Shown here piece by piece: positions 54,186 through 63,506 of a DNA stretch of 64,000 bases (positions are counted from its first letter, which is position 1; each line of letters starts with the position of its first letter). Source of the stretch: JBFJKD01 sp041600415 (GTDB taxonomy: Bacteria; Pseudomonadota; Gammaproteobacteria; Pseudomonadales; Porticoccaceae); NCBI GenBank assembly GCA_041600415.1, contig JBFIKF010000007.1, positions 1 through 64,000 of the forward strand, read 5' to 3'. The position numbers and the translations under genes are program-made. The notes beneath the pieces were generated by a model. That model made no database searches, was not told the DNA's origin, and saw only the letters and a program-made list of their open reading frames with translations.

Positions 54186-55961
54186 TCAGATGAGGGCCGC
54201 GATCGCTTTAACCCTGAAACGCGACAGGTGGAAGGTGGTGTCGATGGGTTTCCCCAGAATGTAGCTTTGTTCGCGGGTACCAGACAGCAGGGAAATCTGA
54301 TTGCGTTGTTTGAAGGGCATGGACGGCACGATAACCTCCGCATCGACCGGTGTCCCCGTGCCCACTGTGTCCTGAACTTGTTCTTGAAACAGTAATCCAG
54401 GCAAATAGGGTGAGGTGGCCCGCTGGTCGTTGATCACACAGGCTGCGCAAGGCTCGACCGCAAGCTGTAATTTTTCGATGCCGACCACCCGTTTCAGGCG
54501 CGAGGTGATGTGAACCCAGCGAATAATCCCCAGTATCCAGTTATTGTCCGGTTGCGAAGTATCTTTAAGCGCGATCAGTTCCCCCGGGGAGAGCTGTTTG
54601 GGGTCATCGATAAACTCAATGCAGGCGCCACGCTCGCTGGTATTCAGTTGCCGCGCGTCATAGTGCACGGGTGGGCGCGGCGTCGCTTTTGGTACCGCAA
54701 CGGGCTCGTCCTGCAACGGCGGTGTGGATGGGGGGGAAGTTGTCCCGGCCAGTTCCTCTGACTCGCCGTGGCGAGACTGGGTATCGTAGCCGCTCTCCTC
54801 CCAGGCGTCTTTGTTACCTATCGATTTGCTGTGTAATTTTGCAGTGTTCGCCCCAAACAATTCGTAGGCTTTCAGATTGTGATGTTTATCCACGTCGTTG
54901 AGGAACTCATCGACGCTGCGATGGCCGCTCAGCTCATTGTGAATTGCGGTCAATCCGAGGATTACTTGCAGCGGGGTTTGATCGTCCAGATGCTCCTCGC
55001 TACGTATTTTTTCCTGATCCCAGTACTCACACAGGTTGCGCACGATTCTGTCGGGCAGGGTGATTAATTTGATGTCGCCGCTGTGTTCCCGAGCAAAATG
55101 GTCCCGCAAAGCCTGCACCAACTTGTCATTGCGCAGGCGCACATAGTTGGCGGTGATCGGTCCCGCCAGCGAGGCGTAGACCGGTCCGCGGTCGCTGTCG
55201 AGATCAACCACATACAACCCCTCTTCGTGCCCCGGCGCGAGCTCCGCGAGCATCGCCCACTTATCCAGAAAGGTGAAGACCTGTTTGATTTCGACGGGGG
55301 TATAGTGCCCGGGGTTTGCGCAGCTTAATAGTAATGGTTTCAGGTAGGCGGTTGTCGGGGTGGAGCGCATCTTCTGACCAGCTTCCAGCCACGTAACGGT
55401 CTGCTGGTCCGTGTAAAAATAATTGGCGATGCGATACAGCGTGTGTAATTCGAGCCAGAACTTGTCGGGTGGTTCAATATAACACTGCCAGCAAGTTAGC
55501 AATATGCGATTCATTGCTACTAGTGCGCCATGGATAGACTGAGCAATCAGTTTCGGCTCCACTTCAGATGCTTGTGCGGCCTCTGCAATAACGGCTTTGT
55601 AGCCCAGCAGTAAATGTTTTAATAGCGCCTGCGCCGTGGAAATGGCGCGCACCGTTTGCTCGCTCAGCGATGGGTTTTTTGTCAGTGCGTCGGCACAGCT
55701 GATGGTGTGGGTCTGGAGGGGTTCGATAAGCGCGAGCCTGATGGCAGGTTCAAGCTTAACCTGGTTGAGTTCGCGCAGCGCACCGTAGAGCAGTTGCGCG
55801 GTTTTGGCGGAGTTGGTGGCGGGCAGGCGCTGTATAAATTTTTCAATCTCAGAAACTTTTGGGCGAGCAAAGGCCAACGTTTCCAGGTTGAGCGTCGGCG
55901 GCTGCAGGCGTTGTAACAGCAGCTCCAGCTTGTTGCTCTGATCCCGATCGGCGAACTCCAT
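54186..55961 (-). CDS. Conserved protein beside fimX, possible c-di-GMP link
   Basis: A 591-residue soluble protein. The long N-terminal part (about 1-370) is helical. A Pro-rich linker (TTSPPSTPPLQDEP near 400) leads to a C-terminal beta domain (about 430-590), including NNWILGIIRWVHITSRLKRVVGIEKLQ, that has the look of a PilZ-like domain, but I see no clear RxxxR motif. A gene of this kind neighbours fimX in Pseudomonas (PA4958). It probably belongs with FimX in cyclic-di-GMP or pilus control; this is inference. Confidence 0.7.
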   Translation of the reverse strand: MEFADRDQSNKLELLLQRLQPPTLNLETLAFARPKVSEIEKFIQRLPATNSAKTAQLLYGALRELNQVKLEPAIRLALIEPLQTHTISCADALTKNPSLSEQTVRAISTAQALLKHLLLGYKAVIAEAAQASEVEPKLIAQSIHGALVAMNRILLTCWQCYIEPPDKFWLELHTLYRIANYFYTDQQTVTWLEAGQKMRSTPTTAYLKPLLLSCANPGHYTPVEIKQVFTFLDKWAMLAELAPGHEEGLYVVDLDSDRGPVYASLAGPITANYVRLRNDKLVQALRDHFAREHSGDIKLITLPDRIVRNLCEYWDQEKIRSEEHLDDQTPLQVILGLTAIHNELSGHRSVDEFLNDVDKHHNLKAYELFGANTAKLHSKSIGNKDAWEESGYDTQSRHGESEELAGTTSPPSTPPLQDEPVAVPKATPRPPVHYDARQLNTSERGACIEFIDDPKQLSPGELIALKDTSQPDNNWILGIIRWVHITSRLKRVVGIEKLQLAVEPCAACVINDQRATSPYLPGLLFQEQVQDTVGTGTPVDAEVIVPSMPFKQRNQISLLSGTREQSYILGKPIDTTFHLSRFRVKAIAALI

Positions 55962-56073
55962 GTTCGAAGTATCCCATGTATTACAGCGAAAAAATATTGA
56001 CGACTCCGTTAGCTGCTATTGTACGTTCCCTGATCGCAAACGCAATATAGCGGCCTGTAGCGCGGACGCGGCA

Positions 56074-57081
56074 TCATAACCAGGGCGTTTTTGAAGCAGC
56101 GCCAGGGTCCTCTCTGACCAATCGCGGCACCAGATATCCGGGTAGCGCCGCGAGCATTGCCTGATACAACGCCCTGGCTTTGGGTAGCGCAACCTCAAAG
56201 TGCGCGGCACCTGCAATCCGATCCAGTAGATGCAGATAATAGGGCAGTATACCTGCGGCGAACAGCTTTTCGCTCAGGTGCACCAGAATTTGCTCGCTAT
56301 CGTTGACGCCGGTCAATAGAACACTCTGATTGAGCACCGTAACGCCAGCATTTTTTAATTGCGCCACGGCATGCTGAACCTCGTCATCTAATTCGTTGGG
56401 ATGATTAATATGTAACACCATCACCGGCGTCAGGCGCGTACTGGTTAGCCAATCGATACAGGCAGCATCTATCCGTGCAGGGATTACCACCGGCAACCGG
56501 GTATGTACCCGTAGCCGTTTGATATGGGGTATGGCGGCTACTTGAGTCGTCAGCTGCAGCAGTTGACGGTCGTTGCTCGCCAGTGGATCGCCGCCGCTGT
56601 AGATCACTTCGTTGATTTCCGGTCGAGCGGTAATGTAATCCAGCGCAGGTTGCCACTGAGATCGTGTGGGCCGATTTTCCTCGTAGGCAAAGTGTCGGCG
56701 AAAACAGTAACGGCAGTTAATGGCGCACACTGGACTGACAATCAGTAACACCCGGCTGCGGTACTTGTGAATAAGTCCGGGAATGGGGTTAGCATCTGTT
56801 TCCCCGAGTGGGTCGCGATCATACCCGGGCACTGAAATCACTTCCTTGCCAAGGGGCATGATTTGCCGCAATAGCGGATCGTCGGGGTCGCCGCGGCGCA
56901 TACGGGCGAGATAAGGGCGCGGCACCCGCAACGCAAACTCGCCCTGTGCGGCGTACGTCCCGGGGAATAAATCTGGATCGAGTGCGAGCAGCTCGCATAG
57001 CTCGCGGGGGTCGCGCACGGCCTCTGCCAGCTCCTGTTGCCAGGGGCGGGCGTGCCATGGGTGGCTGGTGTGCTGTATCAT
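56074..57081 (-). CDS. epmB: EF-P (R)-beta-lysylation aminomutase EpmB
   Basis: A 335-residue radical SAM enzyme of the lysine 2,3-aminomutase family. CAINCRYCFRRHF near residue 118 binds the [4Fe-4S]/SAM cluster, and IYSGGDPLASND follows near 160. It turns L-lysine into (R)-beta-lysine for attachment to elongation factor P. It is shorter than catabolic KamA and lies divergent to efp, which settles the assignment. Confidence 0.94.
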   Translation of the reverse strand: MIQHTSHPWHARPWQQELAEAVRDPRELCELLALDPDLFPGTYAAQGEFALRVPRPYLARMRRGDPDDPLLRQIMPLGKEVISVPGYDRDPLGETDANPIPGLIHKYRSRVLLIVSPVCAINCRYCFRRHFAYEENRPTRSQWQPALDYITARPEINEVIYSGGDPLASNDRQLLQLTTQVAAIPHIKRLRVHTRLPVVIPARIDAACIDWLTSTRLTPVMVLHINHPNELDDEVQHAVAQLKNAGVTVLNQSVLLTGVNDSEQILVHLSEKLFAAGILPYYLHLLDRIAGAAHFEVALPKARALYQAMLAALPGYLVPRLVREDPGAASKTPWL

Positions 57082-57142
57082 AGCGACCCTCGAAAGAATT
57101 CAGTTTTTAAAGCTGTGTGATTACCTGCAAATAGAGGCGCGA

Positions 57143-57712
57143 ATGGCAACCTATTCTACCAACGAATTCCGCTCCGGTCTGAAAGTAATGCTCGACGGAG
57201 ATCCCTGTTCCATTGTTGAAAATGAATTTGTAAAACCGGGCAAGGGGCAGGCGTTCAGTCGCGTGCGTCTGCGCAATCTAAGGAGTGGTCGTGTCTGGGA
57301 GCGCACCTTCAAGTCCGGCGAGACACTGGAAGGCGCGGATGTGCGGGATAAGGATATGCAGTACCTCTACAACGATGGGGAGTACTGGCATTTTATGGAG
57401 CCGGATACGTTTGAGCAGCACCAGGCGGATAAGAACACCGTCGGTGATGCCGCGCTGTGGCTGCGCGAAGAAGATACCTGTATTGTCACGTTGTACAACG
57501 GTGTGCCCTTGGCGGTAACCCCCGCTAACCATGTGGAAATGGAAATTGTCGAAACGGATCCGGGTATCAAGGGCGACACCGCCCAGGGCGGCACCAAACC
57601 GGCGAAATTAAGCACCGGGGCGGTGGTCAAGGTGCCGCTGTTCCTCGGTGAGGGTGAGGTTATTCGAGTAGACACCCGCACCGGTGAGTATCTGGGTCGG
57701 GCGCGGGACTAG
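57143..57712 (+). CDS. efp: Elongation factor P
   Basis: A 189-residue EF-P with three beta-barrel domains. The modified Lys lies in the loop VKPGKGQAF at about residue 34, so the beta-lysyl route encoded on both sides (epmB, epmA) applies. It rescues ribosomes stalled at polyproline. AGAGG lies before the ATG at 57143; earlier in-frame codons from 57068 run through the epmB region. A strong terminator follows, so epmA needs its own start or readthrough. Confidence 0.97.
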   Translation: MATYSTNEFRSGLKVMLDGDPCSIVENEFVKPGKGQAFSRVRLRNLRSGRVWERTFKSGETLEGADVRDKDMQYLYNDGEYWHFMEPDTFEQHQADKNTVGDAALWLREEDTCIVTLYNGVPLAVTPANHVEMEIVETDPGIKGDTAQGGTKPAKLSTGAVVKVPLFLGEGEVIRVDTRTGEYLGRARD

Positions 57713-57758
57713 GCACTTGCCGGTCGTGGGAAAACTCTCCAGCACTCTCGCTGGCACT

Positions 57759-57784
57759 AAGGGCGGCGCAAGCTGCCCTTTTTT
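57759..57784 (+). terminator. Rho-independent terminator of efp
   Basis: AAGGGCGGC and GCTGCCCTT arms around a GCAA tetraloop, then six T residues, about 45 bases after the efp stop. Confidence 0.9.
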
Positions 57785-57808
57785 GTGGTAACAAACAGCG
57801 GGAAAAAG

Positions 57809-58762
57809 ATGACGACAACCGATTGGTTACCGAGCGCGACCGCGGCCACGTTGCGCCGCCGCGCTGGCCTGTTGGCGACTATCCGACATTTTTTTGAGCA
57901 GCGCGACGTACTGGAAGTCGACGTGCCATTACTCGGTGTCACCGGTGTTACGGAATTTAATATTCAGGGTCTGAGCACTATTGCCAACGGTCGTGTAGCC
58001 TGCCTGCAAACATCTCCCGAATACTATATGAAACGCCTGTTGGCTTCCGGGCTGGGCGCAATCTATAACCTGGGCAAAGTGTTTCGCGATGGCGAGCAGG
58101 GCCGTCGGCATCGCACCGAATTTACGCTACTGGAGTGGTATCGGCCGGGTTGGGACGAGCATCAGTTAATGACGGAGGTCGCCGAGTTATTAGTGGCGGT
58201 GGGTTTTGTGCAGGCAGCAGCGCCTGTTACCTGCCGCTACGATACCTTGTTCAAAAATGCGACCGGCTGTGATCCCCACGGTGCCGATCTCGCGCAATTA
58301 CAGAAACTGGCGGGGCAGTACGCTGGCGAGCACTGGGCGCAGGCGGAGCGCAGCGTGTGCCTGGATCTGATTTTCAGCCTGGCGGTGGAGCCACAACTAC
58401 CCGGAGGACTGGTTTTCGTGCACGACTACCCGGCCTGCCAATGCGCGCTGGCGACGTTGGGCGAGGATCGGTGTGGCAATCTGGTGGCGCGCCGTTTTGA
58501 GGCGTATGTCGATGGTGTCGAGTTGGCCAATGGCTATTTCGAACTGACTGACCCGGGAGAGCAGCGTCGTCGTTTCGATGCGGACAACCAGTTGCGCGAG
58601 GTGCATCAGTTGCCGGTCGTGATACCCGATGAGAAGCTGTTGGCGGCGCTGACTGCGGGGTTGCCAGCGAGCGCGGGCGTCGCCCTTGGGGTCGATCGAT
58701 TATTGATGGCGCTTCTCGGCCTGGAGCGTATCCAACAGGCTGTGCCCTTTAGCGATATCTAG
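57809..58762 (+). CDS. epmA: EF-P lysine ligase EpmA
   Basis: A 317-residue LysRS-like protein that lacks the anticodon-binding domain, as EpmA (PoxA/YjeA/GenX) does. Class II synthetase motifs are visible: EVDVPLLGVTGVTEFN near 38, FRDGEQGRRHRTEFTLLEWY (motif 2) near 100 and GVALGVDRLLMALLG (motif 3) near 290. It attaches beta-lysine to the EF-P lysine. The ATG at 57809 gives MTTTDWLPSA; an upstream ATG eight codons earlier is less likely. Confidence 0.95.
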   Translation: MTTTDWLPSATAATLRRRAGLLATIRHFFEQRDVLEVDVPLLGVTGVTEFNIQGLSTIANGRVACLQTSPEYYMKRLLASGLGAIYNLGKVFRDGEQGRRHRTEFTLLEWYRPGWDEHQLMTEVAELLVAVGFVQAAAPVTCRYDTLFKNATGCDPHGADLAQLQKLAGQYAGEHWAQAERSVCLDLIFSLAVEPQLPGGLVFVHDYPACQCALATLGEDRCGNLVARRFEAYVDGVELANGYFELTDPGEQRRRFDADNQLREVHQLPVVIPDEKLLAALTAGLPASAGVALGVDRLLMALLGLERIQQAVPFSDI

Positions 58763-58815
58763 GCGGGATTGGGTTTCTACCGCATTAAGCGCCAGCGGAT
58801 GTGGGTCCGTCAGCG

Positions 58816-59625
58816 CTAATCGCAACCACAGCCTTCCAGGCCGTGATCCATTTTTTCAGCGGGATCTTCGATATGGGTGGTGCCGACCACTCTGGCCGGC
58901 ACCCCAGCGGCAATGGCGTGGGCCGGAACATCCTTGAGTACTACACTGGCGGCGGCTATTTTCGCGCCTTCGCCGATTTCGATATTGCCGAGAATTTTTG
59001 CGCCGGGACCGATCAGGACGCCACGGCGAATTTTAGGGTGCCGATCCCCGGTATCCTTGCCGGTGCCGCCGAGGGTGACCGATTGCATCATGGAGACGCA
59101 ATCTTCAATAACCGCCGTTTCGCCCACCACAATCCCGCTGGCATGGTCAAACATAACGCCTTTACCAATGCGAGCGGCGGGGTGAATGTCGACGCCAAAT
59201 ACGACGGAAATGCGATTTTGCAGTACCAGCGCCAGGGGGCGCCGCCCGTGGTGCCACAACCAGTGGGCGACCCGATAGCCAGCCAGCGCGTGCAGGCCTT
59301 TGTAATATAAAAAAGGCGTCGAAAAACTGTCACAGGCGGAATCCCGCTCGTAAGTGGCGATAATGTCGCAGCGCACGCTGTCGATAATGGCTGGATCAGC
59401 GGCACAGGCTTCGTCAAACACCTCGCGCAATAACAACGAAGGGGTGACGTCGCTGTGCAGCTTGTTGGCGAGATGAAAGCTCAGCGCTGCCGCGAGGGTC
59501 TTGTGGTTAAGGATGGTGGCGTGCAAAAAGCTGGCGAGCACGGGCTCCTGAGTCGAGGTTGCACTCACCTCGTCGTATATTTGCTGCCACAACGTTTCAT
59601 TGCAAAGCTGAGTTTTTTTGTCCAT
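58816..59625 (-). CDS. cysE: Serine O-acetyltransferase
   Basis: A 269-residue CysE, first step of cysteine synthesis (acetyl-CoA + serine to O-acetylserine). The N-terminal helical domain is followed by a left-handed beta helix of hexapeptide repeats with DIHPAARIGKGVMFDHASGI and GGTGKDTGDRHPKI. The C terminus ends in a Cys- and Gly-rich tail (LEGCGCD) rather than the usual Ile that contacts cysteine synthase, which may alter complex formation. The ATG at 59625 is chosen; the longer frame runs into comF. Confidence 0.95.
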   Translation of the reverse strand: MDKKTQLCNETLWQQIYDEVSATSTQEPVLASFLHATILNHKTLAAALSFHLANKLHSDVTPSLLLREVFDEACAADPAIIDSVRCDIIATYERDSACDSFSTPFLYYKGLHALAGYRVAHWLWHHGRRPLALVLQNRISVVFGVDIHPAARIGKGVMFDHASGIVVGETAVIEDCVSMMQSVTLGGTGKDTGDRHPKIRRGVLIGPGAKILGNIEIGEGAKIAAASVVLKDVPAHAIAAGVPARVVGTTHIEDPAEKMDHGLEGCGCD

Positions 59626-59632
59626 GGGGCTA

Positions 59633-60361
59633 TTATTGACGCGCACTGTGTAATTTGCCAGTGGCGCGGGCGATTGCCCACACTTCGACTTCTTTAGCGC
59701 CGGCGGCCAGTAACGCCCGGGCCAGAGCATTTGCGGTACTCCCGGTAGTAATCACGTCGTCCACGATGGCGACCTGTTGGCCACTAAAATCCGTCGTGAT
59801 GGAAAAGGCGCTGCGTACATTACGTCGCCGCTGATGGCGTGGCAAACTTTGTTGCGCGGGGGTGTTGATGACGCGCCGGACGCCACGTGTCGGACAGGGG
59901 AGCCCGAATTCCCTGGCGATGACCCGCGCCAGTTCCGCAGATTGATTAAAACCGCGGGACCACCGACGGCCGGGGTGCAACGGCATGGGAATGATACAGG
60001 TTGGCAGGGCCCAGTCTGCAGCGCGGGATTGGCTGGCTCGCACACTGTCAATGTGGTCGCACAGTAGCTGGCCAAGTACGCGGCCACTGGCCAGATCTGC
60101 GCCGTACTTGAAACGCTTGATTAGCGTGTCCAGAGGTGCAGCGTAATAATAGGGCACCAGTGCGCGGAAGAATAACGGCGGTGCGTGCAGGCAGGCGCCA
60201 CAGACACCCGTCGTGGGCAGGGGCAGGGCGCAGCGCAGGCAAGCACTGGCAATGGCTGGCAAATCCTGTTCGCAACCCGCACACAGATCTCGGGTGCACG
60301 CGCTGTTGCCGCCGCACAGCACGCAACGACCCGGAAATAGTCGAAAACTAAAAGTGGGCAT
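59633..60361 (-). CDS. ComF-family amidophosphoribosyltransferase-like protein
   Basis: A 242-residue ComF/GntX protein. Two Cys pairs at the N terminus (CVLCGG and CAGC; then CLRC and CGAC) form zinc knuckles, and the PRTase motif VAIVDDVITTGSTANALARAL is near 195. Relatives are needed for DNA uptake and use in some naturally competent bacteria; the molecular role is not settled. It ends 7 bp before cysE, suggesting one transcript. Confidence 0.9.
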   Translation of the reverse strand: MPTFSFRLFPGRCVLCGGNSACTRDLCAGCEQDLPAIASACLRCALPLPTTGVCGACLHAPPLFFRALVPYYYAAPLDTLIKRFKYGADLASGRVLGQLLCDHIDSVRASQSRAADWALPTCIIPMPLHPGRRWSRGFNQSAELARVIAREFGLPCPTRGVRRVINTPAQQSLPRHQRRRNVRSAFSITTDFSGQQVAIVDDVITTGSTANALARALLAAGAKEVEVWAIARATGKLHSARQ

Positions 60362-60428
60362 CCTTGCTCCTTGTCCAGCGGGTCAAACTGCGTGCCGAGT
60401 TCTTTTATTGGGAGTCGGGGTCGCGCAT

Positions 60429-60461
60429 TAGTTAACTACGCAGTGAGTTTTAGGTTGACAG
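60429..60461 (+). promoter_or_regulatory. Putative BirA operator of bioB
   Basis: TAGTTAACT and GGTTGACAG are separated by exactly 15 bp, the layout of the BirA site TTGTAAACC-N15-GGTTTACAA. Left half matches six of nine, right half seven of nine. The right half contains the TTGACA -35 of the bioB promoter. Confidence 0.5.
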
Positions 60462-60482
60462 AGGTTTAGCCTGCTTTATCAT
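60455..60482 (+). promoter_or_regulatory. Sigma-70 promoter of bioB
   Basis: TTGACA (60455-60460) and TATCAT (60477-60482) are spaced by 16 bp, about 35 bp before the bioB start. Overlap with the BirA-like palindrome predicts repression when biotin is plentiful. Confidence 0.6.
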
Positions 60483-60517
60483 GGCTCACTGGTTACTATC
60501 TGGCAACTGGATTGATT

Positions 60518-61561
60518 ATGTATAGCGTCCGTCACGACTGGTCCAAAAACGAAGTATTAACCCTGTTGCAACAACCCTTCAGCGACCTGATGTTTCAGGC
60601 GCAGACTGTGCATCGGGCCCATTTCGATCCGAATCAGGTGCAGGTCAGTACCCTGCTCTCGATTAAAACCGGCGCCTGTCCCGAGGATTGTAAATACTGT
60701 CCCCAGAGCGGTCACTACAACACCGGGCTGGAAAAAGAGAAATTGCTGGAGCTGGAACAGGTGATCGCCGCAGCGCGGGCCGCCAAGCAGAGTGGCGCCA
60801 CGCGGTTTTGCATGGGTGCGGCGTGGCGCTCGCCGCAGGACAAAGATATGCCCCATGTCATCGACATGGTGCAGGAGGTCAAGGGATTGGGGCTGGAGAC
60901 ATGCATGACCCTCGGTATGTTGACCGCCGCGCAGGCCGCTGCACTGGCAGCGGCCGGGCTGGACTATTACAACCACAACCTGGACACATCCCCGGAATAC
61001 TATGGGGAAATTATCACCACGCGCACCTATCAGGATCGACTGACGACCCTGGAAAACGTGCGCAGCGCCGGGGTGAAAGTGTGTTGCGGGGGCATTGTCG
61101 GCATGGGTGAGGAACTCGAAGATCGCGCCGGATTGTTGATGCAGCTGGCCAATTTGCCGGAACATCCCGAATCGGTGCCGATCAATATGCTGGTCAAGGT
61201 CGAGGGCACACCGCTGGACACACAGGAAGACCTCGACCCTTTTGATTTTATTCGCACCGTTGCCGTGGCGCGGATATTAATGCCGGCCTCCCATGTGCGT
61301 CTGTCCGCCGGGCGCGAAGACATGAATGAGCAGATGCAGGCATTGACGTTCCTGGCGGGCGCCAATTCTATTTTTTATGGGGAAAAATTACTGACCACGG
61401 GCAATCCCGAGGCCAACAGGGATAGGCAGTTGTTTGCCCGTCTGGGTATCACCCCAGAGGAAACCGCCGCAGCCCACGATGACGGGGAAGTGGCGGGCGC
61501 GTTGCGCGATCAGGTCCAGAGTGCTGCCACTGCCCATCTGTTTTATAACGCCTCCCATTAA
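60518..61561 (+). CDS. bioB: Biotin synthase
   Basis: A 347-residue radical SAM enzyme that inserts sulfur into dethiobiotin. CPEDCKYCPQSGHYNTG near residue 53 binds the [4Fe-4S]/SAM cluster; Cys in TCMTLG and VCCGGIVGMGE bind the [2Fe-2S] cluster, and SAGREDM near 265 carries its Arg ligand. The ATG at 60518 is used; TTG at 60512 would add two residues. It heads bioB-bioF-bioD. Confidence 0.97.
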   Translation: MYSVRHDWSKNEVLTLLQQPFSDLMFQAQTVHRAHFDPNQVQVSTLLSIKTGACPEDCKYCPQSGHYNTGLEKEKLLELEQVIAAARAAKQSGATRFCMGAAWRSPQDKDMPHVIDMVQEVKGLGLETCMTLGMLTAAQAAALAAAGLDYYNHNLDTSPEYYGEIITTRTYQDRLTTLENVRSAGVKVCCGGIVGMGEELEDRAGLLMQLANLPEHPESVPINMLVKVEGTPLDTQEDLDPFDFIRTVAVARILMPASHVRLSAGREDMNEQMQALTFLAGANSIFYGEKLLTTGNPEANRDRQLFARLGITPEETAAAHDDGEVAGALRDQVQSAATAHLFYNASH

Positions 61562-61564
61562 ACC

Positions 61565-62734
61565 GTGAGCGCCCTCGACCGGGAGCTGGAAGCGGGGCTC
61601 GCGGCGCGGCGCGCTGCGGGGCTGTACCGCCACCGTCTAACTCTCGATTCCCCGCAGGGCCGGCTGGTCAGGACGGGGCCCACCACTTATGTGGCATTCA
61701 GTAGCAACGACTATCTTGGATTAGCCAATCACCCAGCGGTGATCGGCGCGTTTCAGACGGCGGCAAATCATTACGGCGCAGGCAGTGGCGCGTCCCATTT
61801 GATCAGTGGCCACAGCCGGGAGCACCACGCGCTGGAGGAGGAACTCGCTGACTTTACTGGCCGACCCCGTGCGCTACTGTTTTCCACCGGGTACATGGCC
61901 AACCTTGGCACCATCGGCGCGCTGGTGGGAACGGGTGATCGAGTATTGCAGGATCGCCTCAACCACGCGTCGTTACTGGATGGTGGTTTCCTGTGCAAAG
62001 GTGATTTCGAACGCTACCCCCACGGGGATCTGACCGCGCTGCGCAAGCTGTTAACGGCGCGGCAGGGGGGCCGTCAACTGATTGCTACGGATGGCGTGTT
62101 CAGTATGGATGGCAACCTCGCGCCGCTGCCGGAGCTGACCGAGCTTGCCGCCGATGCTGGGGCCTGGTTAATGGTCGACGACGCCCACGGGTTTGGTGTG
62201 CTGGGGAAAAATGGCGGGGGCGTTGCGGAGCACTTTGCGCTGGACGGCGCGCGCCTGCCAATCCTGATGGGCACTCTGGGTAAAGCGCTGGGATCATTTG
62301 GTGCCTTTGTGGCGGGTAGCGAGCCGTTGATCGAAACCCTGATTCAATTCAGTCGCACCTATATCTACACCACCGCGCTGCCGCCAGCGGTGGCGGCGGC
62401 CAGCCGCGCGAGTCTGAAGCTGGTGCAAAACGAGACCTGGCGCAGAGAAAAATTGCAGTCTCTGATCGCCCGGTTTCAGCGTGGCGCGCAACAGTTGTCT
62501 TTGCCGTTGCTACCCTCGATAACACCCATTCAACCGGTGATGATCGGCACCGATGCCAAGGTTGTCGCGGTGGGCGCCGCGCTGCGCGCGGCGGGCTATT
62601 GGGTAGGCGCGATTCGTCCGCCCACCGTACCCAGAGGCGGCGCCCGACTGCGCGTGACCATTAATGCCGAACACAGCGACGGGGATATCGATGGTTTGCT
62701 GGCGGCACTGGATGTCGCGCTGCGGAGCTGCTGA
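61565..62734 (+). CDS. bioF: 8-amino-7-oxononanoate synthase
   Basis: A 389-residue PLP enzyme joining pimeloyl-ACP and alanine. VAFSSNDYLGLANHP near 35, GSGASHLISGH near 78, VDDAHGFGVLGKNGGG near 200 and the PLP-lysine in MGTLGKALGSFGAF near 240 are intact. It starts with GTG three bases after the bioB stop. Its stop overlaps the bioD start (TGATG). Confidence 0.96.
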   Translation: MSALDRELEAGLAARRAAGLYRHRLTLDSPQGRLVRTGPTTYVAFSSNDYLGLANHPAVIGAFQTAANHYGAGSGASHLISGHSREHHALEEELADFTGRPRALLFSTGYMANLGTIGALVGTGDRVLQDRLNHASLLDGGFLCKGDFERYPHGDLTALRKLLTARQGGRQLIATDGVFSMDGNLAPLPELTELAADAGAWLMVDDAHGFGVLGKNGGGVAEHFALDGARLPILMGTLGKALGSFGAFVAGSEPLIETLIQFSRTYIYTTALPPAVAAASRASLKLVQNETWRREKLQSLIARFQRGAQQLSLPLLPSITPIQPVMIGTDAKVVAVGAALRAAGYWVGAIRPPTVPRGGARLRVTINAEHSDGDIDGLLAALDVALRSC

Positions 62735-63414
62735 TGGCGGCAACCTACTTTATAACCGGCACTGATACGGGTGTGGGTAAAACGCTTATCGCTGCGGGGT
62801 TATTGCATGCTGCGAACGGGCGTGGCTTGCGCACGGCAGCAGCCAAGCCAGTGGCGGCGGGTTGCGTAGAAGGCGTGGAGGGACTGCACAACGACGATGC
62901 GTTGCTCCTGCAACGCACCGCTTCGATTAAACTGCCCTATGCGACAATCAATCCGGTGGCGCTCCGGGAACCGATCGCACCGCATATTGCGGCCGCAGAA
63001 ACCGGCATCGAACTGGGCGCGGCGGCGCTGGCGGCGGCGGGTCGCCAGGTAATGGATTGCGGTGCAGATCTGACGGTGATTGAGGGGGCGGGTGGCTGGC
63101 GCGTGCCCCTCAACGCTACACAAACGTTCGCGGACATCCCTCAACTTCTCGATATTCCTGTGATCGTCGTTGTTGCCATGCGCCTGGGATGCATCAATCA
63201 CGGTTTACTCACCATGGAAGCTATCAGGCGCGATGGACTGGTGATTGCTGGATGGATCGCTAACAGTGTGCAGCCGGACATGGCCCGCCATCGCGAAAAT
63301 CTCGCAACCCTGTGCGCCCGGTTACCGTATCCACTACTCGGAGTGGTGCCGTTTTTAGATTGCGCAGCGCCAGAAAACGTAGCTGAACACCTGAATATTG
63401 ACCCGCTTTTTTGA
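62734..63414 (+). CDS. bioD: Dethiobiotin synthetase
   Basis: A 226-residue ATP-dependent carboxylase closing the ureido ring. The P-loop YFITGTDTGVGKTLIAAGLL begins at residue 5; KPVAAGC near 38 and VIEGAGGWRVPL near 112 follow. The cluster lacks bioC, bioH and bioA in this window, so pimeloyl-ACP synthesis and the DAPA step must be encoded elsewhere. Confidence 0.96.
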   Translation: MAATYFITGTDTGVGKTLIAAGLLHAANGRGLRTAAAKPVAAGCVEGVEGLHNDDALLLQRTASIKLPYATINPVALREPIAPHIAAAETGIELGAAALAAAGRQVMDCGADLTVIEGAGGWRVPLNATQTFADIPQLLDIPVIVVVAMRLGCINHGLLTMEAIRRDGLVIAGWIANSVQPDMARHRENLATLCARLPYPLLGVVPFLDCAAPENVAEHLNIDPLF

Positions 63415-63506
63415 CCCCAGAGTCATACAAAATGGGTGTCATCCCTGTATTTTGACTTTTGGGAGGCATAGACTCGCCTGTCTCCGAAACCTGTGGATAT
63501 CTGCAT

